Positions 12,401-23,146 of a stretch of DNA of 64,000 nucleotides are shown one piece after another. Location of the stretch: assembly GCA_032718865.1 (NCBI GenBank), contig JALUTQ010000005.1, positions 2,108,001-2,172,000 on the forward strand, read 5' to 3'. This stretch comes from Tilletia caries. Its lineage: Eukaryota > Basidiomycota > Exobasidiomycetes > Tilletiales > Tilletiaceae. The translations under genes and the position numbers were made by a program. The notes beneath the pieces were generated by a model. The model was not told the DNA's origin. It did no database searches and worked only from the letters and a program-made list of their open reading frames with translations. The number at the start of each line of letters is the position of its first letter. Within the stretch, counting starts at the first letter, position 1.

Positions 12401-12505
12401 GCCTTTTTGTACGACGGAGGAGACAGCGGCGTCGCGGGCGAATTTGGTGAGGCCGGAGGTGAATTTGGATCCGGCTGATTTGGGAGGTGGGTCTTCGGAC
12501 GGCAT
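9481..12505 (-). CDS. Class 3 (alpha/beta-hydrolase) lipase, paralogue 1
   Basis: Two exons: 12505-10336 and 10265-9481, with an intron (GTGAGT...CAG) at 10335-10266, phase 1. The product is 984 residues. The N-terminal 450 residues are charged and disordered, beginning with an amphipathic segment (KFTSGLTKFARDAAVSSVVQ). The lipase core follows: SFAARCSQIIYHL, TKNWALLRRKGDGALIVAIR, the nucleophile elbow GHSAGGAVASLLY (Ser near residue 700), then ISFGTAAAFP and HKDDPIPRMD. The last matches the Asp-bearing DPVPR motif of this family (Lipase_3, triacylglycerol/diacylglycerol lipase). A C-terminal Thr-Ser repeat comes from a GTCGAT hexamer run. The long disordered N-terminus without a signal peptide suggests an intracellular lipase. 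The neighbour at 14337 is its divergent paralogue with the same intron position. Confidence 0.85.
9632..9681. repeat. (GTCGAT)n microsatellite inside lipase 1
   Basis: About eight tandem GTCGAT hexamers. On the minus strand they encode alternating Thr-Ser in the C-terminal part of lipase 1, so length changes of one unit keep frame. Confidence 0.9.
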
Positions 12506-14336
12506 TTCTTGTCTTTCCCTTTTTTCTTTGCGAGAAATGGGAACTGTGAGAATATGAGAACGCTCGGAGTTATTGCTGGGTCGAAGCTGTTGAGGTTGAG
12601 GACTTTGGGAACCTTTTGGAGCGGTAGTTGATCGTTGATCGTTGATCGTTGATCGTTGATGCTGGATGGGTCGGTCCTCGCAACTTACGGAGCACTGATA
12701 AGCTCTTGCTTTCTTAAGCGACGACGCGCAGAACTCTCCTTGCTATCCCCAACGCGAGCGCTATCACAAAGGAATGAATGGATGGATGAAGGTGTGGGAT
12801 GGATGAGGTCCATGAGGAAGGTGGGCTTCCGATGTTTTGATTTGGAGAGTGTGGAGTTGTGAGTGGGCGGCAAATGAAGCAGCGCCTAAACCTTATTCTT
12901 ATGATCAGGGCTGCCCCCACGACCGGCGGCCCACGCGAGCATGATCATCGATAAAGTATAAGATATAAGGTTGCGACTTGCGGTCTTGCGGACTTGCGGC
13001 TCGCGGGGATTCGATAAGATTTCCTCACGGCAACCTCACCTCGACTTGAAGACACCGAACGTGCGCGCTCTGGGATTTGGGAAGCGGTGCTGACGAGGAG
13101 ATTAGATGTGCGCCTGAGGTCACTGGGTGGAGGCTGGAGCACGGTCGCGCGCATAGAAGACAGCGAACATCGAGCGATGGGCGACGTCGGGACGTGTCAT
13201 GTGAGCTGCGCCCTTGCCCTGCCCTGTGTGGTACCTGAGTATGTACCTGAGTCAGGAACCGACCGACGGCGCGGAGTCTTTGCACGGATAGATGAGAGCG
13301 AGCTTCTGATATATATCCGAGCGCTGAGCGTCTGGGCGCTGAGCTGCTGTACAGACGTCCAAGCGCTCAAGGTCAACGTGCGGGACTACGCTCGGCCTGC
13401 GCTGATTCCTGCGGTCTCTCCTCCAAGAAATCCGAGCAGCAGGACATCCACAGGCTCTGCGGTGTGTGGTGTGCCTCGGGCCCGTGCACAGCATTCTTCC
13501 GACCTCACCTCTCACCTTGAGCATCTTGAAGTTGCAACTCTCCTTCGGCGTTTCCTTGCGGGCGCTTCAGTCAGCTTCAGCGCTTCAGCTGCAGCCAGGG
13601 CAGCAGTACGGATCGCGCTGCAGTGTACGGTGTGCAGGCGGTGATGCTGATTGAAGCTGTCATCGGCGTCATTAATGTTATTGTTTACCAGAGAACCTCC
13701 TCCTGCTTTTCGGCTTTCGCACGGTCGTTCGTCTATCGTCTACAGAGTACTTATTACTTATGCCTTATGTACCTCACCGCCTTCCCTCTTCTATCCGCTC
13801 ATCTTCCCGCTCCCACTTCCTCACCGTCTCCTACCACCATCCGGGGCAGCAGCATCCATTACCGATCCGCACGTGCGTTTCCCTTCGTCCCTGCAAGATT
13901 ATCGCCGTCGTGCCCAAGAGCGCGTTAACCTCAAGCCCAAGCCTCAGCCTCAAGAACAAGGAAGCCTGAATAAACTTAGTGCTACAAGATACGCAGGGTG
14001 CATTGTGTCACCGTCTCATCGTCCTCGAGCTGCCTATAAGCTCCATCGTCCAGGCGGTTCCCTTTTTCCACCTCGGCCCTAACGCCCTCACAAGTACAGA
14101 GAGTGCGCAGCCCGGACCCAGCACGTTGTCACTTCTCCAGAGCTACATGTGCCCAGAGCTAGACATCACCCAGCACCCACATCCGCATTTACCTTCGACC
14201 CTCCCAGGTCCTTCTTGGTGAGCAGCCGTATTCCCCGGTTCTGAAGTCTATATAAACGCACTGCTGACTGTTTCCAACTTTCTCCCTCTCAGAGTTATTT
14301 ACTACCCCCAGCCTACGCCCAAGTTAAATACTCGCC
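12506..14336. promoter_or_regulatory. Divergent promoter region between the two lipase genes
   Basis: A 1.83-kb region between divergent starts (12505 minus, 14337 plus) without a credible gene. It holds a GTTGATC heptamer run at about 12627-12660 near the lipase 1 start. A TATA-like TATATAAAC lies at 14249-14257, about 80 bases before the lipase 2 ATG. CT-rich tracts at 13690-13830 look like a fungal pyrimidine-rich promoter. The assignment of core promoters is inference. Confidence 0.45.
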
Positions 14337-17139
14337 ATGCCAAAGGGAGGCCTCGCAGCAGCAGTCTCCAAGCTCGCCCTTGATGTCGGCACAGAGCTGT
14401 CCAAGGACGAAGATGTCCGCAAGATGGGCAAAAAAGTAATGGACCAGCTGCGCAGCCCTTCCGCCGGTGCCATCAAAGAAGCTGCTCATCACGCCGAGGA
14501 GAAGAACAAGAAAAAGGGAAAAGGAAAAGCAGCCGGCGGCGGCAGCAGCAAGCCAGGAAGCAAGATACTTGCCAGCATCGGAAAGGCGCACAGGCCGGGC
14601 ATGCCGCACCGCAACTCGCATGACTCTGGTAGCGGTCACTCCAGCCCGTCAGGCAAACATCATCAACAGCACCGCAGTTCGCGCTCAGCTTCGTACCAAC
14701 AGCCACAGCCGTACGGCTTCATTGGCGGCTATCCGTCCCCTCAGCTCCTCCAGCCGGGCGTTCCGGCGGAGTATGCGCAGTTGCGGGCGGACGACTCGGC
14801 AGATCAGTCGAGAGGAAGCGCTCGTAATGGATATAATGTAAGTTCTTCACTAGTCCCAAATTTTCCCGTCTCGCGCGTCTAGGCTGACCTGTGATGCTGT
14901 CGCTTCTGATTCCCAGGCATCGAAGAGCGCAGGCGCCTCACCAACTTCCCCAACCTCCACTCCACGATCCTTCGCATCCGCATTTCCCCCCGCACAGCAT
15001 CGCGCAGTCCTCGACATTCGCGGATTCGACGGCTACGGCTCTGAGGGTTACACCAATAATCCAGCACCGAACGGCAGCGGCGGTCGCTCCCGTCGCGCTC
15101 AACAAGCGTCGGACGACTGGGTGGACGAGCCTCCTGCGAGCATGGGACGCGAGCGCGCTGGTAGTGTTGGTACGCTTTCGCTGCCCTCGGCTTCTGCTGG
15201 CGGGTATTTTAGTGAGGGCATGGGCGGGAGGATGGCGAGGACTGCGCTGACTGCTTCTTCGGCTGCGTCGGCGGGCGGCGAATCGAGCTTGTTCATCCAG
15301 CACACGGACTCTCATCGGCTACCGGCGCCCCCCTCGACTCCTCCAGCGAGAGACGAGCGCAGTCTCGAGCCCGACAACAGGCGTCCGGGTGGGTCGCATA
15401 CGCACAAGGCTAGCCCACTCTCCATCAGTACCACTACTAGCCCGGCTGGACTGGTGCACAGCAGTAATGGGACAAACGTCGTGATGCCCCCGCACGGGAC
15501 TACAGGTGCTCATGCCGGTAGCCACCCCAGTCCTTCGTCCACCCACTCGCCCAACTCTCACTCTCACCGGCACCATCACCGCTCTTCCTCCGCCCACGGT
15601 TCATCATCGTCATCATCCCCCCTCGACGGCTTGAGCAAGAAGGAAGGCAAACAGCGAGCCGCGAGCCACGCTTCGAGCCTGACCCCGTCCCAGTCGTACG
15701 ACGCCCTCGCCTCGGCTCGGAAACGGATCGGCGCGGGCGTACCCATGGCAGACGTGACCTTCGCCGCCCGCTGCGCAACAGTCATCTACAACCTCTTCGA
15801 CCTCGAAGACACGCGTGACTGGATTGACTCCGGCCAAGATCGGCTCGAGCGGAACCCGACGTTGTTGGATGTGACGTTTTCGGATCCAGGGAAAGGGATC
15901 AAGAATTGGGCGCTGTTTAAGAGGAAGTGCGATGGGACGTTGATGATTAGTGTGAGGGGCACCAGTCGGGGTCCGGATTGGGTTGATGATATGCTTTGTC
16001 ATTTGAAGGAGAAGGACTTTGCGCTGGAGAAGGCTAGTACGTTACGATGCAAGGTGAGTATTTTTTTCGTTACCTCCTTCGCTATCTACCCTGATGAAGA
16101 TGATACTGAGACTACTGCCCAATTGCTTTCCCGCAGGATGGCACCGTCTTCCACGCCCATAGCTCTTTCCTCCGCTGTGCCCTCGCCATGATCCCCGAAA
16201 TCCGCAAACTCCTCCTCAAGCGCGTCTTTAAGGCATCCAGTCCGGCCGGATCGGCGCCCACAAGTCCTGGCTCGGACCGACCGACGAAGCGGGTCGGTGG
16301 CAGTGCGGGAGGAGCGGGCGGAGGTGCCAAGTTCGGCAAGTTGATCATTACGGGTCATAGTGCTGGTGGGGCTGTGGCGAGTCTGCTGTATCTGTTGTTG
16401 GAGCATCATTACTCGTCGCTGCTTGCACAGTGTGAGTTTCATTCCCCCGTTTCTCTATCACGCTCGAATGAACTGCGCTTTCTGACGGTTCCTTTCCTTC
16501 GTTTACCCAGTCTCTCAAATGTTCTGCATCACCTTCGGCTCGGCGGCTTGCGTTCGTCGGACCCTACCCTTAACAAGTCGGCCGAGTGACCAGGCACTGG
16601 CGTTCATTCTTCGTGGTGACCCCGTCCCTCGGCTCGACATGAACTACGGCCTGTACCTGCTCGACCACTACGCGCGCCTCCCGAGCAAGCGAGGCGTCGC
16701 CAGTGTGGGCGGACCCAGCTCGCACGCCAACGGCTCACGCCATGCCACGGTCGAAGATGACGATGATGACGACGACGAGGATGATCATGCGGGACCTTCG
16801 ATCTTGCGCCACGGTCCCGGCCATGCTATCCCTAAACAAACCTCAGCACGAGACCTAGACGGGGAGACGTTCCTGGCCCGTCTAACAGAGCTCTACGGCT
16901 CCGAGCGCGAATCGGAACGGCGAGCCTCCTCAGACGGCACGCTCGAGGTACCGCTTCAAGACTTGTTTCCCGCGGGGGAGATGTTAATGATTGATGTGGG
17001 CGCGGGGGACGTTTGGGAGATCGATGCGGAGAAGTTGGAGGCTACGAGTCCGGTTAATGTGGAGCGGCATGAGATGAAGATGTATCAGAAGACGTTGATG
17101 GGGATCGAGAGGGCGCAGCCGAAGTTGATCATTGATTGA
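14337..17139 (+). CDS. Class 3 (alpha/beta-hydrolase) lipase, paralogue 2
   Basis: Four exons: 14337-14837, 14917-16053, 16137-16431, 16511-17139. All introns are GT...AG and phases agree, giving 853 residues. The N-terminus (GGLAAAVSKLALDVGTELSK) parallels the amphipathic start of paralogue 1. A long disordered Ser/Gly/His-rich region follows, then the core: TFAARCATVIYNL, IKNWALFKRKCDGTLMISVR, FHAHSSFLRCALAM, nucleophile elbow GHSAGGAVASLLY (Ser near residue 619), CITFGSAACVRR and GDPVPRLDMNYGLYLLD. The intron after the GHSAGG exon splits a Phe codon after its first base, exactly as in paralogue 1. An Asp/Glu run lies near DNA 16757-16789. Hydrolysis of acylglycerols in the cytosol or on lipid droplets is the likely role. 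The substrate cannot be read from sequence. Confidence 0.85.
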
Positions 17140-18379
17140 TTGGATGCGTAGGCCAGGACGCTGGATGACCTCCTGGATTCTCCTGGCAACAACATCTCGG
17201 GCGGCCCTTCTTCTTGAGGACGACGTAGGAACTCCTCGGTGGGGCCACGCATGGGCTTTGATCTCCCTTTCGACAGGCGTCTTCAACGACACCAGCCATT
17301 CCCCAATTGGACGGTCTCCTTCTACCCACTCGCGGAACCAGACATTTCCAAGTTCGAACCTTGATGACCATCATACTCCACCCTCCCTTGGCCAGCGATT
17401 CTGCTCGACCCGGCCAAAGTAGGACTTCTTCAACACACAAGCATTGAAGGGACCCCTACCATTTCAAGTTTCTCGACTTCATCTTTTCAGTTTCCAACTT
17501 CGCCCACTTCCTTCTCTCTCTCTCCGGAACGGGACAGCAGTCAAAGATACGTTCGCCCTCTTAGAATCGGTTCATCCATGGACATGTCACGCCTCTCTCC
17601 GGATCTGCTACATACATACCTTCTGTATATATATACACGATGCTTCGCTTTCCTCCTTGTTTCCGCACCCCTTCAATCTTTAGAACGGATCCGGCCCTCA
17701 TTTTCTTCTCCTCTCCTGCTCATGGCTCTCCTTCCCGCGCTCACCTCAACGCTCCGTCCCCTAACCCTCATGTGTACAATGCTTCTCCCCTCCTTCAATC
17801 GGATCATGTTTTCCCTTTCCATCGCAGTCTCCTCGTCAAAGGTGACGAGCCGCAGCCAGATCCCGAGGCGGAGACGTCCTGCGCGGATGCTCGAAGCAGA
17901 CAGCGTCAATGCTCAAGAAGAAGGCGAGGCTGTCTATGAAAAGGAAAGGTGGGAGTGACGGAGGGAGGGGGCAGCGATATCAGGATGCTCAAGCTGTACC
18001 ATCTCAAAGGACTGAATACTTACTCAAGTCTCAAGGCCAATTCGTATCATCCGTATCATCACACAAGGGGGAGTTGGAGAGTATGTGAATGTTTTTTCAG
18101 CTTTTGTACAAGAGAACCATGTCGATAGGTGATAAGAGCAGAAGACCGACGCTCATCAGCAACGACTTGGAAGGACCCAAAAAGAGAGTGTGTGGATATA
18201 GCAATGGTGCGGTAGAGGAGAAGGCAAAATAATGGGGGGTTAGAGCAGGGTCTGGAGGAAGTGGTGATGTCGCAGGACCGAGCAGTGAAGAGGAAGGGAG
18301 AAGGAGCCTTCGATGAAAGATTGTGTGTGTGTGTGTGTGTGGTGACCAGGTAACGTTCATCCCGAGGAAAGCTCAATGC
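17140..18379. other. Convergent intergenic region
   Basis: This lies between the 3' ends of lipase 2 and the repeat-protein gene. Short open frames (e.g. 17578-17958 plus) are Ser/Leu/Arg-rich and not convincing. A TG dinucleotide run lies at about 18321-18341. Nothing else is supported. Confidence 0.45.
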
Positions 18380-19699
18380 TTAGGGGAGAGCGAGGCCGAC
18401 ACCGCCACCACCGAGAGGAGTGGAGACGACACCCTTGACACCGGCGAGGCCGGCCTTGAGAGACGCAGCGGTGCCGAGAGCCTTGGAGCCGAGGCCAGCG
18501 GAGAGCTGGAGGGGGTCGCGGGGGAGAGCGAGACCAGCGGAGCCACCACCGAGGGGAGTGGAGACGGTACCCTTGCCACCCTTGAGGCCAGCCTTGAGGG
18601 ACGCGGCAGAGCCGAGAGCCTTGGAGCCGAGACCAGCGGAGAGGGTGAGGGGGTCACGGGGGAGAGCGAGACCGAGAGATCCACCGCCGAGGGGGGTGGA
18701 GACGGTGCCCTTGCCACCCTTGAGACCGGCCTTGAGAGAGGCGGCGGTGCCGAGGGCCTTGGAGCCGAGGCCGGCAGAGAGCGTCAGGGGGTCGCGGGGG
18801 AGAGCGAGACCAGCGGAGCCACCACCGAGGGGAGTGGAGACGGTACCCTTGCCACCCTTGAGGCCAGCCTTGAGGGACGCGGCAGTGCCGAGGGCCTTGG
18901 AGCCGAGACCAGCGGAGAGGGTCAGGGGGTCGCGGGGGAGAGCGAGACCAGCGGAGCCACCACCGAGGGGAGTGGAGACGGTGCCCTTGCCACCCTTGAG
19001 GCCGGCCTTGAGGGACGCGGCAGAGCCGAGAGCCTTGGAGCCGAGACCAGCGGAGAGGGTGAGGGGGTCACGGGGGAGAGCGAGACCGAGAGATCCACCG
19101 CCGAGGGGAGTGGAGACGGTGCCCTTGCCACCCTTGAGGCCGGCCTTGAGGGACGCGGCAGTGCCGAGAGCCTTGGAGCCGAGACCAGCAGAGAGGGTGA
19201 GGGGGTCACGGGGGAGAGCGAGACCGAGAGATCCACCACCGAGGGGGGTGGAGACGGTGCCCTTGCCACCCTTGAGGCCGGCCTTCAGGGACGCAGCGGA
19301 GCCGAGAGCCTTGGAGCCGAGACCAGCGGAGAGGGTGAGGGGGTCACGGGGGAGAGCGAGACCGACACCACCGCCGCCGAGAGGAGTGGAGACAACACCC
19401 TTGACACCGGCGAGGCCGGCCTTGAGGGATGCTGCGGTGCCGAGAGCCTTGGAGCCGAGACCAGCGGAGAGGGTGAGGGGGTCACGGGGGAGAGCGAGAC
19501 CGACACCACCGCCGCCGAGAGGAGTGGAGACAACACCCTTGACACCGGCGAGGCCGGCCTTGAGGGATGCTGCGGTGCCGAGAGCCTTGGAGCCGAGACC
19601 AGCGGAGAGCTGGAGAGGGTCACGCTCAACGTTGACGGGGGCAGCGTTGGAGCTGGCGAGGAGGATGGCGAGAGTGACGAGACCGGCAGTGAACTTCAT
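18380..19699 (-). CDS. Secreted repeat protein: nine 46-residue repeats separated by Pro-Arg sites
   Basis: 439 residues, one exon, stop TAA at 18382-18380. Residues 1-20 form a signal peptide (MKFTAGLVTLAILLASSNA), followed by a short propiece ending in Glu-Arg at residue 26. The rest is exactly nine tandem units: eight of 46 residues ending LALPR, and a last of 45 ending LALP-stop. Each begins Asp-Pro-Leu. Units 1, 2 and 9 carry AGVKGV and GGGGVG. Units 3-8 carry KGGKGT and GGGS[LA]G. Units 1 and 9 have Gln and the rest Thr after DPL. The layout matches fungal Kex2-processed repeat proteins (repellents and RiPP precursors), although the sites are Pro-Arg or Glu-Arg rather than Lys-Arg. Processing into nine peptides is inference; an unprocessed wall or surface protein is the alternative. 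Confidence 0.75.
   Translation of the reverse strand: MKFTAGLVTLAILLASSNAAPVNVERDPLQLSAGLGSKALGTAASLKAGLAGVKGVVSTPLGGGGVGLALPRDPLTLSAGLGSKALGTAASLKAGLAGVKGVVSTPLGGGGVGLALPRDPLTLSAGLGSKALGSAASLKAGLKGGKGTVSTPLGGGSLGLALPRDPLTLSAGLGSKALGTAASLKAGLKGGKGTVSTPLGGGSLGLALPRDPLTLSAGLGSKALGSAASLKAGLKGGKGTVSTPLGGGSAGLALPRDPLTLSAGLGSKALGTAASLKAGLKGGKGTVSTPLGGGSAGLALPRDPLTLSAGLGSKALGTAASLKAGLKGGKGTVSTPLGGGSLGLALPRDPLTLSAGLGSKALGSAASLKAGLKGGKGTVSTPLGGGSAGLALPRDPLQLSAGLGSKALGTAASLKAGLAGVKGVVSTPLGGGGVGLALP
18383..19621. repeat. Nine tandem 138-bp repeats (coding)
   Basis: The DNA of the repeat protein consists of nine units of 138 bp, the last 135 bp before the stop. Because the unit is a multiple of three and lacks stops in several frames, the opposite strand is also open over its whole length in two frames. 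I regard those as shadows, since only the minus-strand frame has a signal peptide and regular unit borders. Confidence 0.95.
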
Positions 19700-22600
19700 C
19701 TTGATATGTGTTGGTGAGGATTAGGTGGGGGAGGGGTAAAGACTGTAGTATAAGGTGAGGAGGAGAGGAGGGAGGACTAGGTCTAGGGTGAGGATGAAGG
19801 ATGAGGTTGGTGAGGAAAAAGAGCGGGAAGGAGAGGCGGTGAGCGATTGACCTTTTGAACCTTTCGGACGAGCTGCGATTCTTCCCTGAAAAGAGACGCT
19901 TCCCGCAGTGGGCCAGTGGCAGGCCTGCAAAGCACTCTGATGAGCTGTGTGCTGCATGCATGGAAAAGGAAGGAAGGCAATGAAAGGTGAGGTAAATGAC
20001 GAGGCGGCCTCGCGTGATCTGATGGCATGGTCCAGCTCCGGGGCTGTGTGCTCCCGGAGGGTTGGGAGGCTTTCGTAAGGATGCGTGACAACTGACAAAG
20101 GAGGCAGGTCAGCAGTGCTGGTCGCTGGTCGCTGGAGAGTGGGAGACGCTAACTTGTAAAACTGCTGGACCTGCAGATCAAATTAATCAAGGTCAAATAA
20201 GAACATGCGTCGATCCAGATGTTATCCTCTGCCTGTGAAAATTGGTAATCAAGAGACGGGAACTCAGCAGGGATACATAATTAGGAAGGACGAGCGGGGA
20301 AGAGTGGGACATCCTACTGTATGTTAATGAGCACAGACTACTTCAGCATCTGGGCAGTGTTATTTTGTCGGATCGAGCTGGTCATCTGAGCCAGCGCAGG
20401 ACCTGCACCGGGGAGATCTGCCAGAGGATGCTGCAGAGGAAAGACAAGGATCGACAGTCTCGCACACTCGCCTGACTTTCAGATTAATTTGTGTGTAGAT
20501 TGGCCCCGGGTGGTCTCGACCCGTCCGGACATTATTGGCGTGGCGCTCCACTACTCGGCGAGAGGCGAGAATCGAGACTCGTGAGTGGTCTGTTGAGGCG
20601 TTGGGTAAGTGTACTGTACGCCGCATGGTGGTGGACCAAGACTGGGCCTGGTGATGATGTGCTCCACAATAATCATTAATCGACCTACATTGGTCAGACT
20701 GACCTTATAGGCCGCTCGAGAGTCTGACAAGTCTCATAGATTTTTGACGAATTATTCCCGCCCCCACCTGTGCATGTATGTACATAGTCTGTACAAACAG
20801 AAGAGAGGCGCAGCTGCACAGATCTGCAGGCAGTTCGGGTAGAAGCCACCGCAGAGCTGAGAACACACAAGGTATCAGATCCAGATCCCAAACAAATCTG
20901 TAAAAGGACTTCTGGCTAGGTAGCCGGGAGGTTGAAAGCGGGGGAGACCGCCCCTATCCACTCATCGTGACTCGAGATGCGAGCAGTATGAACTATGAAG
21001 CAGTGAGCGGCGAGCTCGCAGCTGAGGGCAGAGTCTGGTAAGATGAGCTCGCCAACAGAGGAGCTGTCAAAGGCGTAGAGCAGAGCATCGACCGCAGTCC
21101 GTGAGAATAGGCGGACCACACTACATATAAAGGGCTGCGCACATGCGGCGAGATGTGGTTGGACCAACGTTGTGTTTTCATTGGACAGACCACTGAAAAA
21201 GGCTCCTATTAGCAGCGATTCTTCGAGACCAGGTCATAAAGTCATCACGGCCAAGTGAAGGTGTGTGTTGATTCAAAAGTGCCCGGCGCGGTGGTGGGTG
21301 GAACGCAGGCTGTCTTGGCTTCAAAAACCTGCTATGTATGGCTATCAAATATTCCCCACAAAAATATCTGCCCCTTATTCGTCCAATCTTAGACAATGGA
21401 CCCCGGATCGCCCTGATCCCTTCCGTCGGATCTCTGATCTGTATCTAGCCCCCACGCACCCTGATGCCTGATGAGGCGACGAATGAAGTTCGGGGTCGAT
21501 TCATTCAGCGGCGCGCAGCGCTCAAGATGGCACATCACGAAAAGTATACCAGATCCCAACATCACATGGGTAGGAGTCGAGACGCTGGGCGCACGTGTCC
21601 TTACCGTATTTTGAAGGAATCAAAGAGTAAACTGCGTGAACGAATCACCTTATAGATAGAGCGGCAAGGCACATAGCAAGTTAGTGTAAGAGTGAGGAAC
21701 AAATTGGCATTTCATTAGCGCCCGGGGCGGACCTGGTCCAGTCTTAGCGTCGTTTTCAATTGCCTAGCGCGAAGTAGCCTATATGCTGAATTTTGATGCA
21801 GGCAAACCCCGGCCACCTCCATCCTCCAGGCGGTGAACCAACAAACCTCCTCGCCCGCGACCTCGTCGATGATTCTCAGCTGTGCCGTTTGGGAGCTTGG
21901 GATCAAGCTGACCTGTACCTGTAGCGTATGTAGCATGCTCTGAGGAAAGCAGCATGGATCTCAGTTTACATTCATGCATGATTCAGTGGCTGCGTTCGGG
22001 AACTTCGTACATACATGTCACAGCGGCCAGAGACAGCAGCGAGCATCCCGAGTGCCTTTTGTCTTCCTTGTCTCAACTTTGAAATTCGAAGGGAGGAGGA
22101 GATGGAAAAGGATTGCATGCTGCATGCACCCCTTTTGCCCCAACACATATCTACCGAGCGGGTCTTGAATCTCGATACGGTCATTCCCAAAGATTATTTT
22201 TGTTGTCCGCAGTCCTCACGACCTCACTACATACTACTCGCGAGCTGCAATCCTGCGGCCGGCGAGATAACAATGCAGCTTGGACAGCGTACGTAAAGGC
22301 GCAGATAGATAGAGGCTGCTTAATACTCACTGCTACCATGGGGGTTGTTTTAAGGGGTGTAAGACGCTTGTGGAACGCACGTGTTTACCTCATGTTATAA
22401 TTTTCTATTTTGTTCCGCTGATTTGGGTGTTAAAAACCCAGTAGGCATAGTGATCACGTGACTGCTGCAGCGACCCGGGAAGTGAGACTAGGCGTCTGCA
22501 GACGCCTTCCTCACCGCCACCACCTTGCTCGACACCACGGCCCTCACCACACCCACCCGCGATGCCCAGCTCTACACAACATGTCCTCCGCAGGTAGCAA

Positions 22601-22969
22601 TACTGTAAATCGAGGGTTTCTGTCTTCAGAGAGCAGCATCAATTGAGTGTGGAAGCAGCTGTGAGCCTTTTGAGATACAGGGCAGAGACTCTGAGACCAC
22701 CGAGCAGACCCATTCCAATTAGAGAAACTGAAAGTCTAACTTGTCTTCGGTTCTAACAGCCGTAGAACACCTCCAATCTTCCCACTAAAAGGCAATCTCC
22801 TCATTTCAGGAAGCTTACACCACATTGTAATCAGAACTACAAACCTGAGCTCAGACAGTTACAACTGATTTGTTGCTTTTCCCACGCGGCGCGTTAGAAA
22901 CCTTACAAACCACGCTATGGGAGGCAGCTTCGTCCTACGCACACACCGTCGCCGGGCCGGCACGGTCAC

Positions 22970-23146
22970 CTGGGCGGGGGACTTCGCCCCCCGGACCCCC
23001 CAATGCCATACATAGTCGTGACCTTTATGTAACCAACCTTTGCACCTGCCTGTCTTGGAAGCAACACATTTCTTCAACCCAGACGACTGATGCAACTTCG
23101 TACCTTTGGACTTTGGGGGGGTCCGGGGGCAGAGCCCCCCGCCCAG
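22970..23146. repeat. GC-rich inverted repeat, arms 33 bp, spacer 111 bp
   Basis: Left arm 22970-23002 and right arm 23114-23146 are near-perfect reverse complements (CTGGGCGGGGG... versus its complement, with a few differences in the middle). Each arm also folds on itself: GGGGG-ACTTCG-CCCCC on the left, and GGGGG-CAGAG-CCCCC on the right. It could be a small foldback/MITE-like element or a long-hairpin transcript. No clear target-site duplication was found. Confidence 0.7.

Noticed and set aside
18323..19724. Two long plus-strand open frames (464 and 434 residues) across the repeat-protein gene
   Set aside because: They are antisense shadows: the 138-bp repeat lacks stops in several frames. 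Only the minus-strand frame has a signal peptide and regular unit borders.
20500..20610. Possible tRNA relic (GGGTCGAGACC, GCGAGAATCGAGACTCG)
   Set aside because: No cloverleaf could be drawn and no 3' acceptor pairing is present.
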